5,058 nt of DNA, from positions 1 through 5,058 of the forward strand of contig JAQYVQ010000128.1 in the NCBI GenBank assembly GCA_030145435.1, given 5' to 3'. This document shows positions 1-5,058 of this stretch, piece after piece. The notes below the pieces were generated by a model. That model was not told the DNA's origin. It searched no databases and saw only the letters and a list, made by a program, of their open reading frames with translations. The stretch comes from Syntrophobacteria bacterium. GTDB lineage: Bacteria > Desulfobacterota > DSWW01. The position numbers and the translations under genes are program-made. The first letter of the stretch is position 1, and each line of letters starts with the position of its first letter.

Positions 1-170
1 CCATCCGGATGCTCAAGGAATCGATCGACGCCGCCATCGCCTCGGACCTGGAGGCAACGCTGAACCGGGAGGCGGCCTACCAGGGGATGTGCCACCTGAC
101 GGATGACATGCGGGAGGGTGTGCAGGCCATGATGGAGAAACGCCCTCCCCGCTTCAAGGACGAGTACTGA
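1..170 (+). CDS. Enoyl-CoA hydratase/isomerase (crotonase family), C-terminal fragment
   Basis: Only the last 55 codons are present; reading begins in frame at base 3 and stops at TGA 168-170. Crotonases act in the cytoplasm on acyl-CoA thioesters, most often adding water to a 2-enoyl-CoA, although the family also includes isomerases and ring-cleaving hydrolases. What is seen is the typical C-terminal helical tail: an NREAAYQ segment, an acidic LTDDMREGVQ segment, then EKRPPRF close to the stop. This matches the family pattern in which an E-G pair is followed by EKR-P-F. The oxyanion-hole and catalytic glutamate regions lie upstream of the window, so the exact reaction cannot be judged. It ends 37 bases before a probable acyl-CoA dehydrogenase gene, which fits consecutive beta-oxidation steps in one operon. 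The family call is fairly sure; the substrate is unknown. Confidence 0.8.
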   Translation, partial: IRMLKESIDAAIASDLEATLNREAAYQGMCHLTDDMREGVQAMMEKRPPRFKDEY

Positions 171-173
171 AGG

Positions 174-198
174 TCAGGCTCCTTTCTGCCTGAAGGAG
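174..198 (+). promoter_or_regulatory. Ribosome-binding site of the first ACAD gene with two competing hairpins
   Basis: The Shine-Dalgarno AAGGAG lies at 193-198, nine bases before ATG 208. Upstream, CTCCTT at 179-184 is its exact reverse complement, so a 6-bp hairpin with an 8-base loop could hide the site. A second inverted repeat, TCAGGC (174-179) with GCCTGA (188-193), also gives 6 bp with an 8-base loop and overlaps the first, so the two cannot form together. The pairing is seen directly. Any regulatory role, such as translational coupling to the crotonase gene ending at 170, is inference; short purine/pyrimidine tracts can give this by chance. Confidence 0.35.
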
Positions 199-207
199 AA
201 TCCTCGC

Positions 208-1392
208 ATGCGCTTCACCTTCACCGAGGCTCAAGAGGCATTCCGTGCTGAAGTCAGGGAATTCCTTCGATCCGAGATCGAGGCCGGCACCTTCTCCACA
301 CAGTGCGGGGACCTGATCCAGCCCGGCTCCAGGGAGTTTTCCCAAAAGCTGGCGGAGAGGGGCTGGATCGGCATGACCTGGCCCAGGGAGTACGGCGGCC
401 AGGGACGCCCGTATGTGGAGAAGGCGATCCTCATGGAGGAGCTCTTCCGGGTGCAGGCCCCCATCGGTTATCACTTCCTGGCGGACCGGCAGGTGGGTCC
501 CGCGCTCATCCACTTCGGATCGGAATGGCAGAAAGAGCACTTCCTGCCGCGTATCGTCCGGGCGGACGAAGGCGTCGCCTTCTGTCTGCTCTTCAGCGAG
601 CCGAACGCTGGCTCCGACCTGGCCGGCGTGACCGCCACGGCGGTCCGGGACGGTGACGACTACATCGTGAACGGCCAGAAGGTGTGGACCTCTGCTGCGC
701 ACGCGGCCGACTACGGCTGGCTGTTGGCGAAGACCGACCTGGACTCGTCGGCAAACCGGTACGAGAGTGCGAGCGAGTTCATCGTGGACATGAAGACCCC
801 CGGTATCACCGTGAGGCCGATTGTCAACATGGCGGGGCAGAGCCATTTCAACGAGGTGTTCTTCGAAAACGCAAGGATTCCTGCGAAATCCCTGGTGGGG
901 GAGGAGAACGCCGGGTTCAAGCAGATCATGGCCCAGATGGACTACGAAAGGGCCGGCCTGGAACGGCTGATGCAGAACTACCCTCTTTTCGAACAGCTCA
1001 AGCAGCACCTCCGGGACACGGACCCGTCGGAGACGCCTGAAGCGTTCCGCGCGTGGGCCAGGGACCAGGTTGCACAGCTCGAGATCGAATACGGCATCGG
1101 CCGCCTACTCTGCTACCACACGGCCTGGACCATCGATCAGGGGAAGGCCCCCACAGCGCAGGCAGCCATGTGCAAGGCCTTCTGCACCCAGTACGAACAG
1201 CGCGTGAACGATATGGCCTCGCAGATCCTCGGCCCTGTCTGTCAGATACGCAGAGGGGTCGCTTGGTCCCCTCTCCGGGGAGACCTGGCGGAAAGCCTCT
1301 TGTGGGGGCCAAGCTACACCCTGCAGGGGGGGAGTGTGGAGGTCTTGAAGAACATCGTGGCCCTGAGAGGCCTGGGCCTGCCGAGGAAGTAG
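208..1392 (+). CDS. Acyl-CoA dehydrogenase, probable catalytic (alpha) subunit
   Basis: A 394-residue FAD-dependent acyl-CoA dehydrogenase, normal length for the family. It would introduce the alpha,beta double bond into an acyl-CoA and pass electrons to electron-transfer flavoprotein in the cytoplasm. Domains in order: N-terminal helical domain (about 1-125), with WPREYGGQG near 59-67; beta-barrel middle domain, with FSEPNAGSDLA at 129-139 and NGQKVWTS at 155-162; C-terminal helical domain ending GLGLPRK. The position matching the catalytic Glu376 of medium-chain enzymes is glycine (Gly374 in QGGSVEV). A glutamate stands at the isovaleryl/long-chain enzyme position in helix G (Glu247 in MDYERAG), so it probably supplies the base. 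ATG 208 follows AAGGAG at 193-198. A second ACAD gene starts 41 bases downstream, as in alpha2beta2 enzymes of steroid degradation (FadE28-FadE29, FadE26-FadE27). The family is certain; substrate and partnership are inferred. Confidence 0.93.
   Translation: MRFTFTEAQEAFRAEVREFLRSEIEAGTFSTQCGDLIQPGSREFSQKLAERGWIGMTWPREYGGQGRPYVEKAILMEELFRVQAPIGYHFLADRQVGPALIHFGSEWQKEHFLPRIVRADEGVAFCLLFSEPNAGSDLAGVTATAVRDGDDYIVNGQKVWTSAAHAADYGWLLAKTDLDSSANRYESASEFIVDMKTPGITVRPIVNMAGQSHFNEVFFENARIPAKSLVGEENAGFKQIMAQMDYERAGLERLMQNYPLFEQLKQHLRDTDPSETPEAFRAWARDQVAQLEIEYGIGRLLCYHTAWTIDQGKAPTAQAAMCKAFCTQYEQRVNDMASQILGPVCQIRRGVAWSPLRGDLAESLLWGPSYTLQGGSVEVLKNIVALRGLGLPRK
1326..1332 (+). repeat. G7 homopolymer in -1 slippery phase inside the first ACAD gene
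   Basis: Seven consecutive G bases are read as CAG GGG GGG (codons 373-375), which is the X XXY YYZ phase of a -1 frameshift heptamer. The -1 frame has no stop from here to 2564 and runs through the 41-base gap into the second ACAD gene in its own frame. Frameshifting is not shown. The run is also a likely place for sequencing or assembly indels. Confidence 0.3.
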
Positions 1393-1418
1393 CTCGGGCG
1401 CATCCTTTGGTTCCGGAC

Positions 1419-1424
1419 AGGGAG
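1419..1424 (+). promoter_or_regulatory. Ribosome-binding site deciding the start of the second ACAD gene
   Basis: AGGGAG lies nine bases before ATG 1434. The next in-frame ATG, at 1446, would be 21 bases away, so 1434 is preferred. The reading frame is open a further 127 codons upstream, but that part overlaps the well-supported first ACAD gene and shows no ACAD-like residues. Confidence 0.6.
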
Positions 1425-1433
1425 ACAAACCGG

Positions 1434-2564
1434 ATGGATTTCGGCATGGACGAACAAACCGCGATCGTGAGGGACACGGCGCGGAAGTTTTTTCGAGAGC
1501 AGTGCCCCTCTTCACGGATGAGAGAGATCCTGGCCACGGAAGAAGGGTATTCTCCGGAGATGTGGAGACAGATGGCGGAACTCGGGTGGCTGGGGCTCGT
1601 CAACGATGAATCGTACGGGGGCTCCGGGGGCACCTTGTTCGATCTCTTCACCCTTGTGGAGGAAATGGGCAGGGCGCTCTTGCCGAGCCCCTTCTTCTGC
1701 AGCTCGGTTCTTTCCGGACCACTGATCGAGGAGGCCGGAGATCAAGACCTGAAGAAGGCTCTCCTGCCGCAGATGATCCGGGGCGAGAAGATCCTGACCG
1801 TAGCCCTACTGGGCGGCGAGGGACGTCCCGACTTCGATGACCCGACCCTCCGTGCGCATCCGGTGGACGGCGGCCGGTACGAACTGACCGGGACCCGGTT
1901 GCTCGTACCCTTTGCCCACGTGGCCGGGGGCATCCTTGTGTGCGCCAAGATCGAGGGGGCCGCGAGTGACGGTCCGACCCTCTTTCTGGTCGATCCGAAC
2001 ACAGACGGGCTGGAATGTGTGCCGCTCGACACGCTGACAAAGGAAAGGACCTTCGCCCTTCGATTCAACAGGGCCAGGGTCGATGGGGATCGCATCGTCG
2101 GCGGTCTCGGGCAGGGAGGCGCCCACATGGGCCACATCTGGCCCAAGGCAACCGTGCTCAAATGCGCGGAGATGCTCGGAGGCATGGAACGGGTCGTCGA
2201 GATGACGGTCGCCCATGTCAAGGAACGGCATCAATTCGGCCGCCCCCTGGGCGCCCTCCAGGCGGTGCACCACGCCTGTTTCGAGATGGCAACCTGCCTG
2301 GAGACCACGAGGCTCGTCACAACCCAGGCCGCCTGGCTGCTGAGCCAGGGCCTCCCGGCCGCCAAGGACCTCGCCATGGCAAAGGCCTGGTGCAACGACG
2401 CTTACAAGAAATGTGCTGCCATCGGCCATCAGCTGCACGGGGCGATCGGCTTCACCGAAGAGCACGACATGCACCTCTACTCGCAGCACGCCAAGGCATC
2501 GGAAATGACCTTCGGCACTTCATGGCACCATCGTTCGCGTGTGGCGGATGAACTCGGAATCTAA
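1434..2564 (+). CDS. Acyl-CoA dehydrogenase-like protein, probable non-catalytic (beta) subunit
   Basis: A 376-residue member of the acyl-CoA dehydrogenase superfamily. The N-terminal helical domain carries WRQMAELGWLGL and ESYGGSGG. The middle domain is divergent and lacks the usual FSEP-AGSD loop. The C-terminal domain is well kept: VKERHQFGRPLGALQAVHH (Arg265, Phe268, Gly269) is the FAD-contacting segment, and HGAIGFTEEHDMHLY is the usual second motif. Both known positions of the catalytic glutamate are lost: TFGTSW has Phe360 where medium-chain enzymes have Glu, and the helix-G position (about residue 239) is alanine. This fits the partner subunit of a heterotetramer, in which one chain gives the base and the other completes the FAD site, as described for mycobacterial steroid ACADs. 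It lies 41 bases after the first ACAD gene, very likely co-transcribed. A separate enzyme with another base, or a non-oxidising family member, is the alternative. Confidence 0.9.
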   Translation: MDFGMDEQTAIVRDTARKFFREQCPSSRMREILATEEGYSPEMWRQMAELGWLGLVNDESYGGSGGTLFDLFTLVEEMGRALLPSPFFCSSVLSGPLIEEAGDQDLKKALLPQMIRGEKILTVALLGGEGRPDFDDPTLRAHPVDGGRYELTGTRLLVPFAHVAGGILVCAKIEGAASDGPTLFLVDPNTDGLECVPLDTLTKERTFALRFNRARVDGDRIVGGLGQGGAHMGHIWPKATVLKCAEMLGGMERVVEMTVAHVKERHQFGRPLGALQAVHHACFEMATCLETTRLVTTQAAWLLSQGLPAAKDLAMAKAWCNDAYKKCAAIGHQLHGAIGFTEEHDMHLYSQHAKASEMTFGTSWHHRSRVADELGI

Positions 2565-2566
2565 GA

Positions 2567-2594
2567 GCGATTCGCCGAGCGAACGGCTAATCGT
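2567..2594 (+). promoter_or_regulatory. Imperfect intergenic hairpin between second ACAD and DUF2889 genes
   Basis: The segment folds as a stem of nine Watson-Crick pairs plus a closing G-T(U) pair, with one C-T mismatch (2573/2588) and a six-base loop (2578-2583). Inside it, TTCGC (2571-2575) and GCGAA (2579-2583) form a competing perfect 5-bp inverted repeat. No T-run follows, so it is not a typical intrinsic terminator. It could be a weak attenuator, an mRNA processing or stabilising element, or a protein-binding palindrome. It sits three bases after the ACAD stop, in the longest gap of the window. The pairing is seen; the role is inferred. Confidence 0.4.
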
Positions 2595-2609
2595 AAATTG
2601 CTTCGGCAC

Positions 2610-2615
2610 AAGGAG
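2610..2615 (+). promoter_or_regulatory. Ribosome-binding site deciding the start of the DUF2889 gene
   Basis: AAGGAG lies nine bases before ATG 2625 and fixes that start. An in-frame TTG at 2598 lies upstream of this site and would leave the Shine-Dalgarno inside the coding region, so it is not used here. Confidence 0.7.
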
Positions 2616-2624
2616 AGACGCTCA

Positions 2625-3182
2625 ATGACATCATTGGAAAAGCTGAAGGGCGAGCAGGTACACACGAGATCGATTCGGATCGAAACCTATTCCGTGGACG
2701 AAGAGCGTGTGATCGTGGAGGGCACCCTCGAGGACACGCGATTGCAGCCGATTTACACCATCGCGAAACAACGCCGCGACGCCGGCAAGGTACACGGCAT
2801 GGTGGTCCGCCTCCTGCTCGGAGGAATGCCCACCGAGATCCTGGACGCCGAGGCGGAGATGCCGACTGTTCCGCTGGATGCCTGCAGGCAGGCAATCGAT
2901 TCGGTGAAGGGATTGATCGGCATGCCGATCGTCTACGGCTTCACCAAAGCCGCGAAAGACAGGATGATCAGTACGGAAGGATGCAATCACCTGACCGGCC
3001 TGATGCTCACCATGGGCTCGGTAGCTGTTCAGGGGATGGCCGCCAACCGGGGCAAGACGCCTCCTCCGCCCGAGGCCCGGGAGATGATGCTCGAGTACGT
3101 GAAAGACACGTGCTGCGTTTGGCGCGAGGAGGGCGAGCACTACAAGAAGACACTCGAAGAGATCAGGAACCTGAAGAAATAG
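2625..3182 (+). CDS. DUF2889 family protein of unknown function
   Basis: A 185-residue protein that I recognise as DUF2889 from its pattern. It opens with HTRSIRI (13-19), followed by VEGTLEDTR (31-39). VHGM around His57 precedes a hydrophobic strand, then ILDAEAEMP, then a conserved cysteine (Cys87) in LDACRQ. GLIGMPIVYGF leads to the hallmark GCNHLTGL, with Cys120 and His122, and then a helix in SVAVQG. The tail CCVWREEGEHY is charged and probably helical. No signal peptide or membrane segment is visible, so it is probably cytoplasmic. The family has no established reaction to my knowledge; the conserved His and Cys residues could bind a metal or act in catalysis, but that is inference. It sits 60 bases after an ACAD gene and 12 bases before the next gene, so it shares their transcript and probably their pathway. 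Family call firm, function open. Confidence 0.85.
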   Translation: MTSLEKLKGEQVHTRSIRIETYSVDEERVIVEGTLEDTRLQPIYTIAKQRRDAGKVHGMVVRLLLGGMPTEILDAEAEMPTVPLDACRQAIDSVKGLIGMPIVYGFTKAAKDRMISTEGCNHLTGLMLTMGSVAVQGMAANRGKTPPPPEAREMMLEYVKDTCCVWREEGEHYKKTLEEIRNLKK

Positions 3183-3194
3183 GGGGAGCCCGGC

Positions 3195-4220
3195 ATGCTC
3201 GCAACGAAAGAAGTGAAATTCCGTATGGAGCCAGAGGACGAGTACACCCATCCGATCGAGGAGGAGAAAAACTTCAACGAGAGCATGTACATCAACATCT
3301 TCGACCCGTCGAGTCGGCTCGGCGGATGGTTCCGGGTCGGGAACCGGCCGAACGAGGGGTACGCGGAGATGACCTGTTGCCTCTACCTGCCGGACGGACG
3401 GGTCGGATTCATATTCGGCCGCCCCGAGATATCGAACAACGATGCCCTCGACGCGGGGGGGCTCAAGTTCGAGATCGTGGAACCCCTGAAGAAACTCCGG
3501 CTGACCTATGACGGAAAGATGCTCCTCCTCACGAACCCCCTCGAAATGGCAAAGCCGAGGAAGGCCTTCACCGAAAATCCTCTCGTAGACTGCAAGGTCG
3601 ACCTGGATTACGAGGGGGTGGCCCCTGTGTCCGGAGGCGACCGGGTCAACGAGGACGGCACGCCTTTCAAGGAGAAGGCGGAAGAGGCCTTCGCGCGCGC
3701 CCACTACGAACAGCACGTGGCGGGCCGCGGTACGATCCGCGTGGCCGAGGAGGAGTTCTCGGTCGACGGGTACGGGCTGCGGGACCATTCCTGGGGGCCG
3801 AGATACTGGCAGAACATCAAATGGTACCGCTGGCTGCCCATGAGTTTCGGCAAGGACTTCGGCATGATGATCGCCATCATCACGAAACAGGACGACAGCC
3901 AGGTCATCGGCGGCATGGTCCTTCGCGATGGCGAGTATGTGATGATCGAAGAGGCAAGGATCGAAACGGAGTGGGACGAGAACTACTTCCAGACGAGCCT
4001 CACGGCCTGGGCAAAGACAGCAGACCGGGAATACGAGGTCGAGGGGAAGGTCTTGAACCTGATTCCTCTCCGAAACAGGAGAAAGACGCCGGACGGCGAG
4101 GATCTCGAGACCCGGATCACCGAGGGCATGACCGAATACCGGTGCGACGGCAGGGTGGGCTACGGCATGTCCGAATACCTGGATCAGATCATCGACGGCA
4201 AACCCGTGGGGATGGAATAG
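3195..4220 (+). CDS. Lipocalin-like AttH/CrtC-type protein (DUF7064/DUF7065 style)
   Basis: A 341-residue protein, mostly alternating beta strands, with the motif GYGLRDHSWGPRYW at 192-205. That motif resembles the G-rDHSWG-R-W signature of DUF7064/DUF7065 proteins and, more distantly, AttH and carotenoid 1,2-hydratase (CrtC), which form a double lipocalin-like barrel that holds hydrophobic molecules. The N-terminal half contains FNESMYINIFDPSSRLGGWFRVGNRPNEGYAE, typical of the first barrel; the second half holds the motif and further strands. There is no signal peptide, so a cytoplasmic binding or isomerase/hydratase role is more likely than export. Start ATG 3195 follows GGGGGAG (3182-3188), which overlaps the stop of the DUF2889 gene, suggesting translational coupling. 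The next gene begins 14 bases after its stop. Superfamily placement is by motif memory only; no catalytic function should be assumed. A G7 run occurs at 3455-3461. Confidence 0.75.
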   Translation: MLATKEVKFRMEPEDEYTHPIEEEKNFNESMYINIFDPSSRLGGWFRVGNRPNEGYAEMTCCLYLPDGRVGFIFGRPEISNNDALDAGGLKFEIVEPLKKLRLTYDGKMLLLTNPLEMAKPRKAFTENPLVDCKVDLDYEGVAPVSGGDRVNEDGTPFKEKAEEAFARAHYEQHVAGRGTIRVAEEEFSVDGYGLRDHSWGPRYWQNIKWYRWLPMSFGKDFGMMIAIITKQDDSQVIGGMVLRDGEYVMIEEARIETEWDENYFQTSLTAWAKTADREYEVEGKVLNLIPLRNRRKTPDGEDLETRITEGMTEYRCDGRVGYGMSEYLDQIIDGKPVGME

Positions 4221-4228
4221 AGGAGGAG
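4221..4228 (+). promoter_or_regulatory. Strong ribosome-binding site of the PTE-like gene
   Basis: AGGAGGAG begins directly after the TAG stop of the preceding gene (4218-4220) and ends six bases before ATG 4235. It is the closest to a consensus Shine-Dalgarno in the window, predicting strong translation of the hydrolase even at a downstream operon position. Confidence 0.7.
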
Positions 4229-4234
4229 AATCAA

Positions 4235-5058
4235 ATGAGCGACGTCAAGGTGAACACCGTCCTGGGACCCATCTCTCCAAGCGAAATGGGCGTGACCCTT
4301 CCGCACGAGCACATCACGTACGGGTACCCCGGCTGGGAGGGCGACCAGACCGTGGCGCCCCTCGACCGGGAGCAGATCGTGAAGGACTCCCTGGAGATGA
4401 TGGGCGAGCTCAAGGCTTTCGGGGTGAAGACCCTTGTCGACGCGACGCCGAACGACGGTGGGCGATTCCCGGAGATTCTCAGGGAGGTATCCGAGAAGAG
4501 CGGCGTGAACATCATCTGTTCCACCGGCTATTACTACGAAGAGGAGGGCATGCCCGCCTACTGGAAGTTCCGGAGCAGCCTGGGCGATGTGAGCGGCGAG
4601 ATCTACGAGCTCTTCTCCAAGGAGATCACCGAGGGAATCCGCAACACCGGGATCAAGGCCGGGGCGATCAAGGTCGGTACCGGCAAGGGCAAAATCACCG
4701 ACTATGAGCGAATGATGTTCGAGGTGGCCGCCAGGGTCCAGAAGGACACGGGCGTGCCGATCATCACCCATACCCAGGAAGGCACCATGGGGCCCGAGCA
4801 GGCCGAGCTTCTCGTTTCAGCCGGGGCCGACCCGAAGAGGATTCAGATAGGCCACATGAGCGACAACCTGGACATCCGCTACCAGCTCGAAACCATGAAG
4901 CACGGGGTCTACGTGGCCTTCGACCGAATGGGGATCCAGGTGCTGGCAGGCTGTCCGATGGACGAGGAGCGTTACAGCGTCCTCATCGGCCTCATCGGAA
5001 CCGGCCACGCCGACCAAATGACGATCTCCCACGACTACATCGCTCACTGGCTGGGAAG
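4235..5058 (+). CDS. Phosphotriesterase-family (amidohydrolase superfamily) hydrolase, 5' part
   Basis: The first 274 codons of a gene that runs off the window; the family is usually about 310-350 residues, so most of the barrel is present. Phosphotriesterase-like proteins are TIM-barrel enzymes with two metal ions; natural members are mostly lactonases or esterases. All six expected metal ligands are visible in order: His24 and His26 (PHEH after strand 1), the lysine usually carboxylated, Lys146 (GAIKVGT), His179 (THT), His207 (GHM) and Asp267 (SHD). The N-terminal VNTVLGPISPSEMGVTLPHEH and the STGYYY segment are typical of the phosphotriesterase-related branch. Loops 7 and 8, which set substrate choice, are partly or wholly beyond the edge. 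It is the last gene seen of an apparent acyl-CoA degradation operon, so opening of a lactone or hydrolysis of an ester intermediate is the best guess; organophosphate hydrolysis is not implied. Confidence 0.9.
   Translation, partial: MSDVKVNTVLGPISPSEMGVTLPHEHITYGYPGWEGDQTVAPLDREQIVKDSLEMMGELKAFGVKTLVDATPNDGGRFPEILREVSEKSGVNIICSTGYYYEEEGMPAYWKFRSSLGDVSGEIYELFSKEITEGIRNTGIKAGAIKVGTGKGKITDYERMMFEVAARVQKDTGVPIITHTQEGTMGPEQAELLVSAGADPKRIQIGHMSDNLDIRYQLETMKHGVYVAFDRMGIQVLAGCPMDEERYSVLIGLIGTGHADQMTISHDYIAHWLG

Noticed and set aside
154..1008. A 284-codon open frame on the minus strand opposite the first ACAD gene
   Set aside because: It is fully opposite a clear ACAD reading frame, has low-complexity antisense-like composition and no domain signature.
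1053..1433. Upstream 127-codon extension of the second ACAD reading frame
   Set aside because: It overlaps the first ACAD gene, shows no ACAD N-terminal features, and the ribosome site at 1419-1424 supports ATG 1434. It is kept only as the basis of the frameshift finding.
2567..2610. Intrinsic terminator after the second ACAD gene
   Set aside because: The stem carries a mismatch and is followed by TAAATTGC instead of a T-run, and a co-directional gene follows within 60 bases.
2584..2620. Possible internal promoter before the DUF2889 gene
   Set aside because: The A+T-richer TAATCGTAAATTG stretch has no partner box at the usual spacing, so no promoter is called.
2598..2624. TTG start nine codons upstream for the DUF2889 gene
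   Set aside because: The Shine-Dalgarno at 2610-2615 lies downstream of it and matches ATG 2625.
3455..3461. Second G7 run, also in -1 slippery phase
   Set aside because: A -1 shift here meets a stop at 3509-3511, giving only a truncated product, so it is more likely a composition effect.
2631..3788. A 385-codon open frame on the minus strand across the DUF2889 and lipocalin-like genes
   Set aside because: It lies opposite two well-supported genes, its protein has no recognisable motif and is rich in His/Leu/Arg as expected for antisense translation of high-G+C coding DNA.

Overview
The window looks like one bacterial operon, all on the plus strand, with six co-directional genes (the first and last cut by the window edges). 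Base composition is high in G+C. Each visible start has a purine-rich Shine-Dalgarno sequence, gaps between genes are 12 to 60 bases, and there is no sign of introns. The gene set and frequent AGG/CGG arginine codons would fit an uncultured soil or sediment bacterium, perhaps a Desulfobacterota-like lineage, but the sequence alone does not settle the taxon.

Layout: (1) the last 55 codons of an enoyl-CoA hydratase/isomerase (crotonase) gene, 1-170; (2) an acyl-CoA dehydrogenase (ACAD), 208-1392; (3) a second, divergent ACAD, 1434-2564; (4) a DUF2889 protein, 2625-3182; (5) a protein of the lipocalin-like AttH/CrtC type (DUF7064/DUF7065 style) with a GLRDHSWGPRYW motif, 3195-4220; (6) the 5' part of a phosphotriesterase-family (PTE-like) metal-dependent hydrolase, 4235 to beyond 5058. 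No RNA gene, mobile element, CRISPR array, transporter or regulator is visible. No gene-free stretch exceeds 60 bases.

Reading as a pathway: the two ACADs look like the alpha and beta subunits of a heteromeric enzyme of the kind known from steroid side-chain and ring degradation. The first keeps the nucleotide/substrate loop and a helix-G glutamate. The second has lost both usual catalytic positions. The crotonase would hydrate the enoyl-CoA product. The PTE-like protein keeps all six metal ligands and could open a lactone or hydrolyse an ester. The DUF2889 and lipocalin-like proteins have no assigned reaction. The combination suggests a catabolic cassette for a bulky hydrophobic or cyclic acyl-CoA substrate; this is inference from context.

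At the nucleotide level three things stand out: competing hairpins around the ribosome-binding site of the first ACAD gene, an imperfect hairpin in the longest gap (between the second ACAD and the DUF2889 gene), and a G7 run near the end of the first ACAD gene in the exact phase of a -1 slippery heptamer, whose shifted frame is open straight into the second ACAD.
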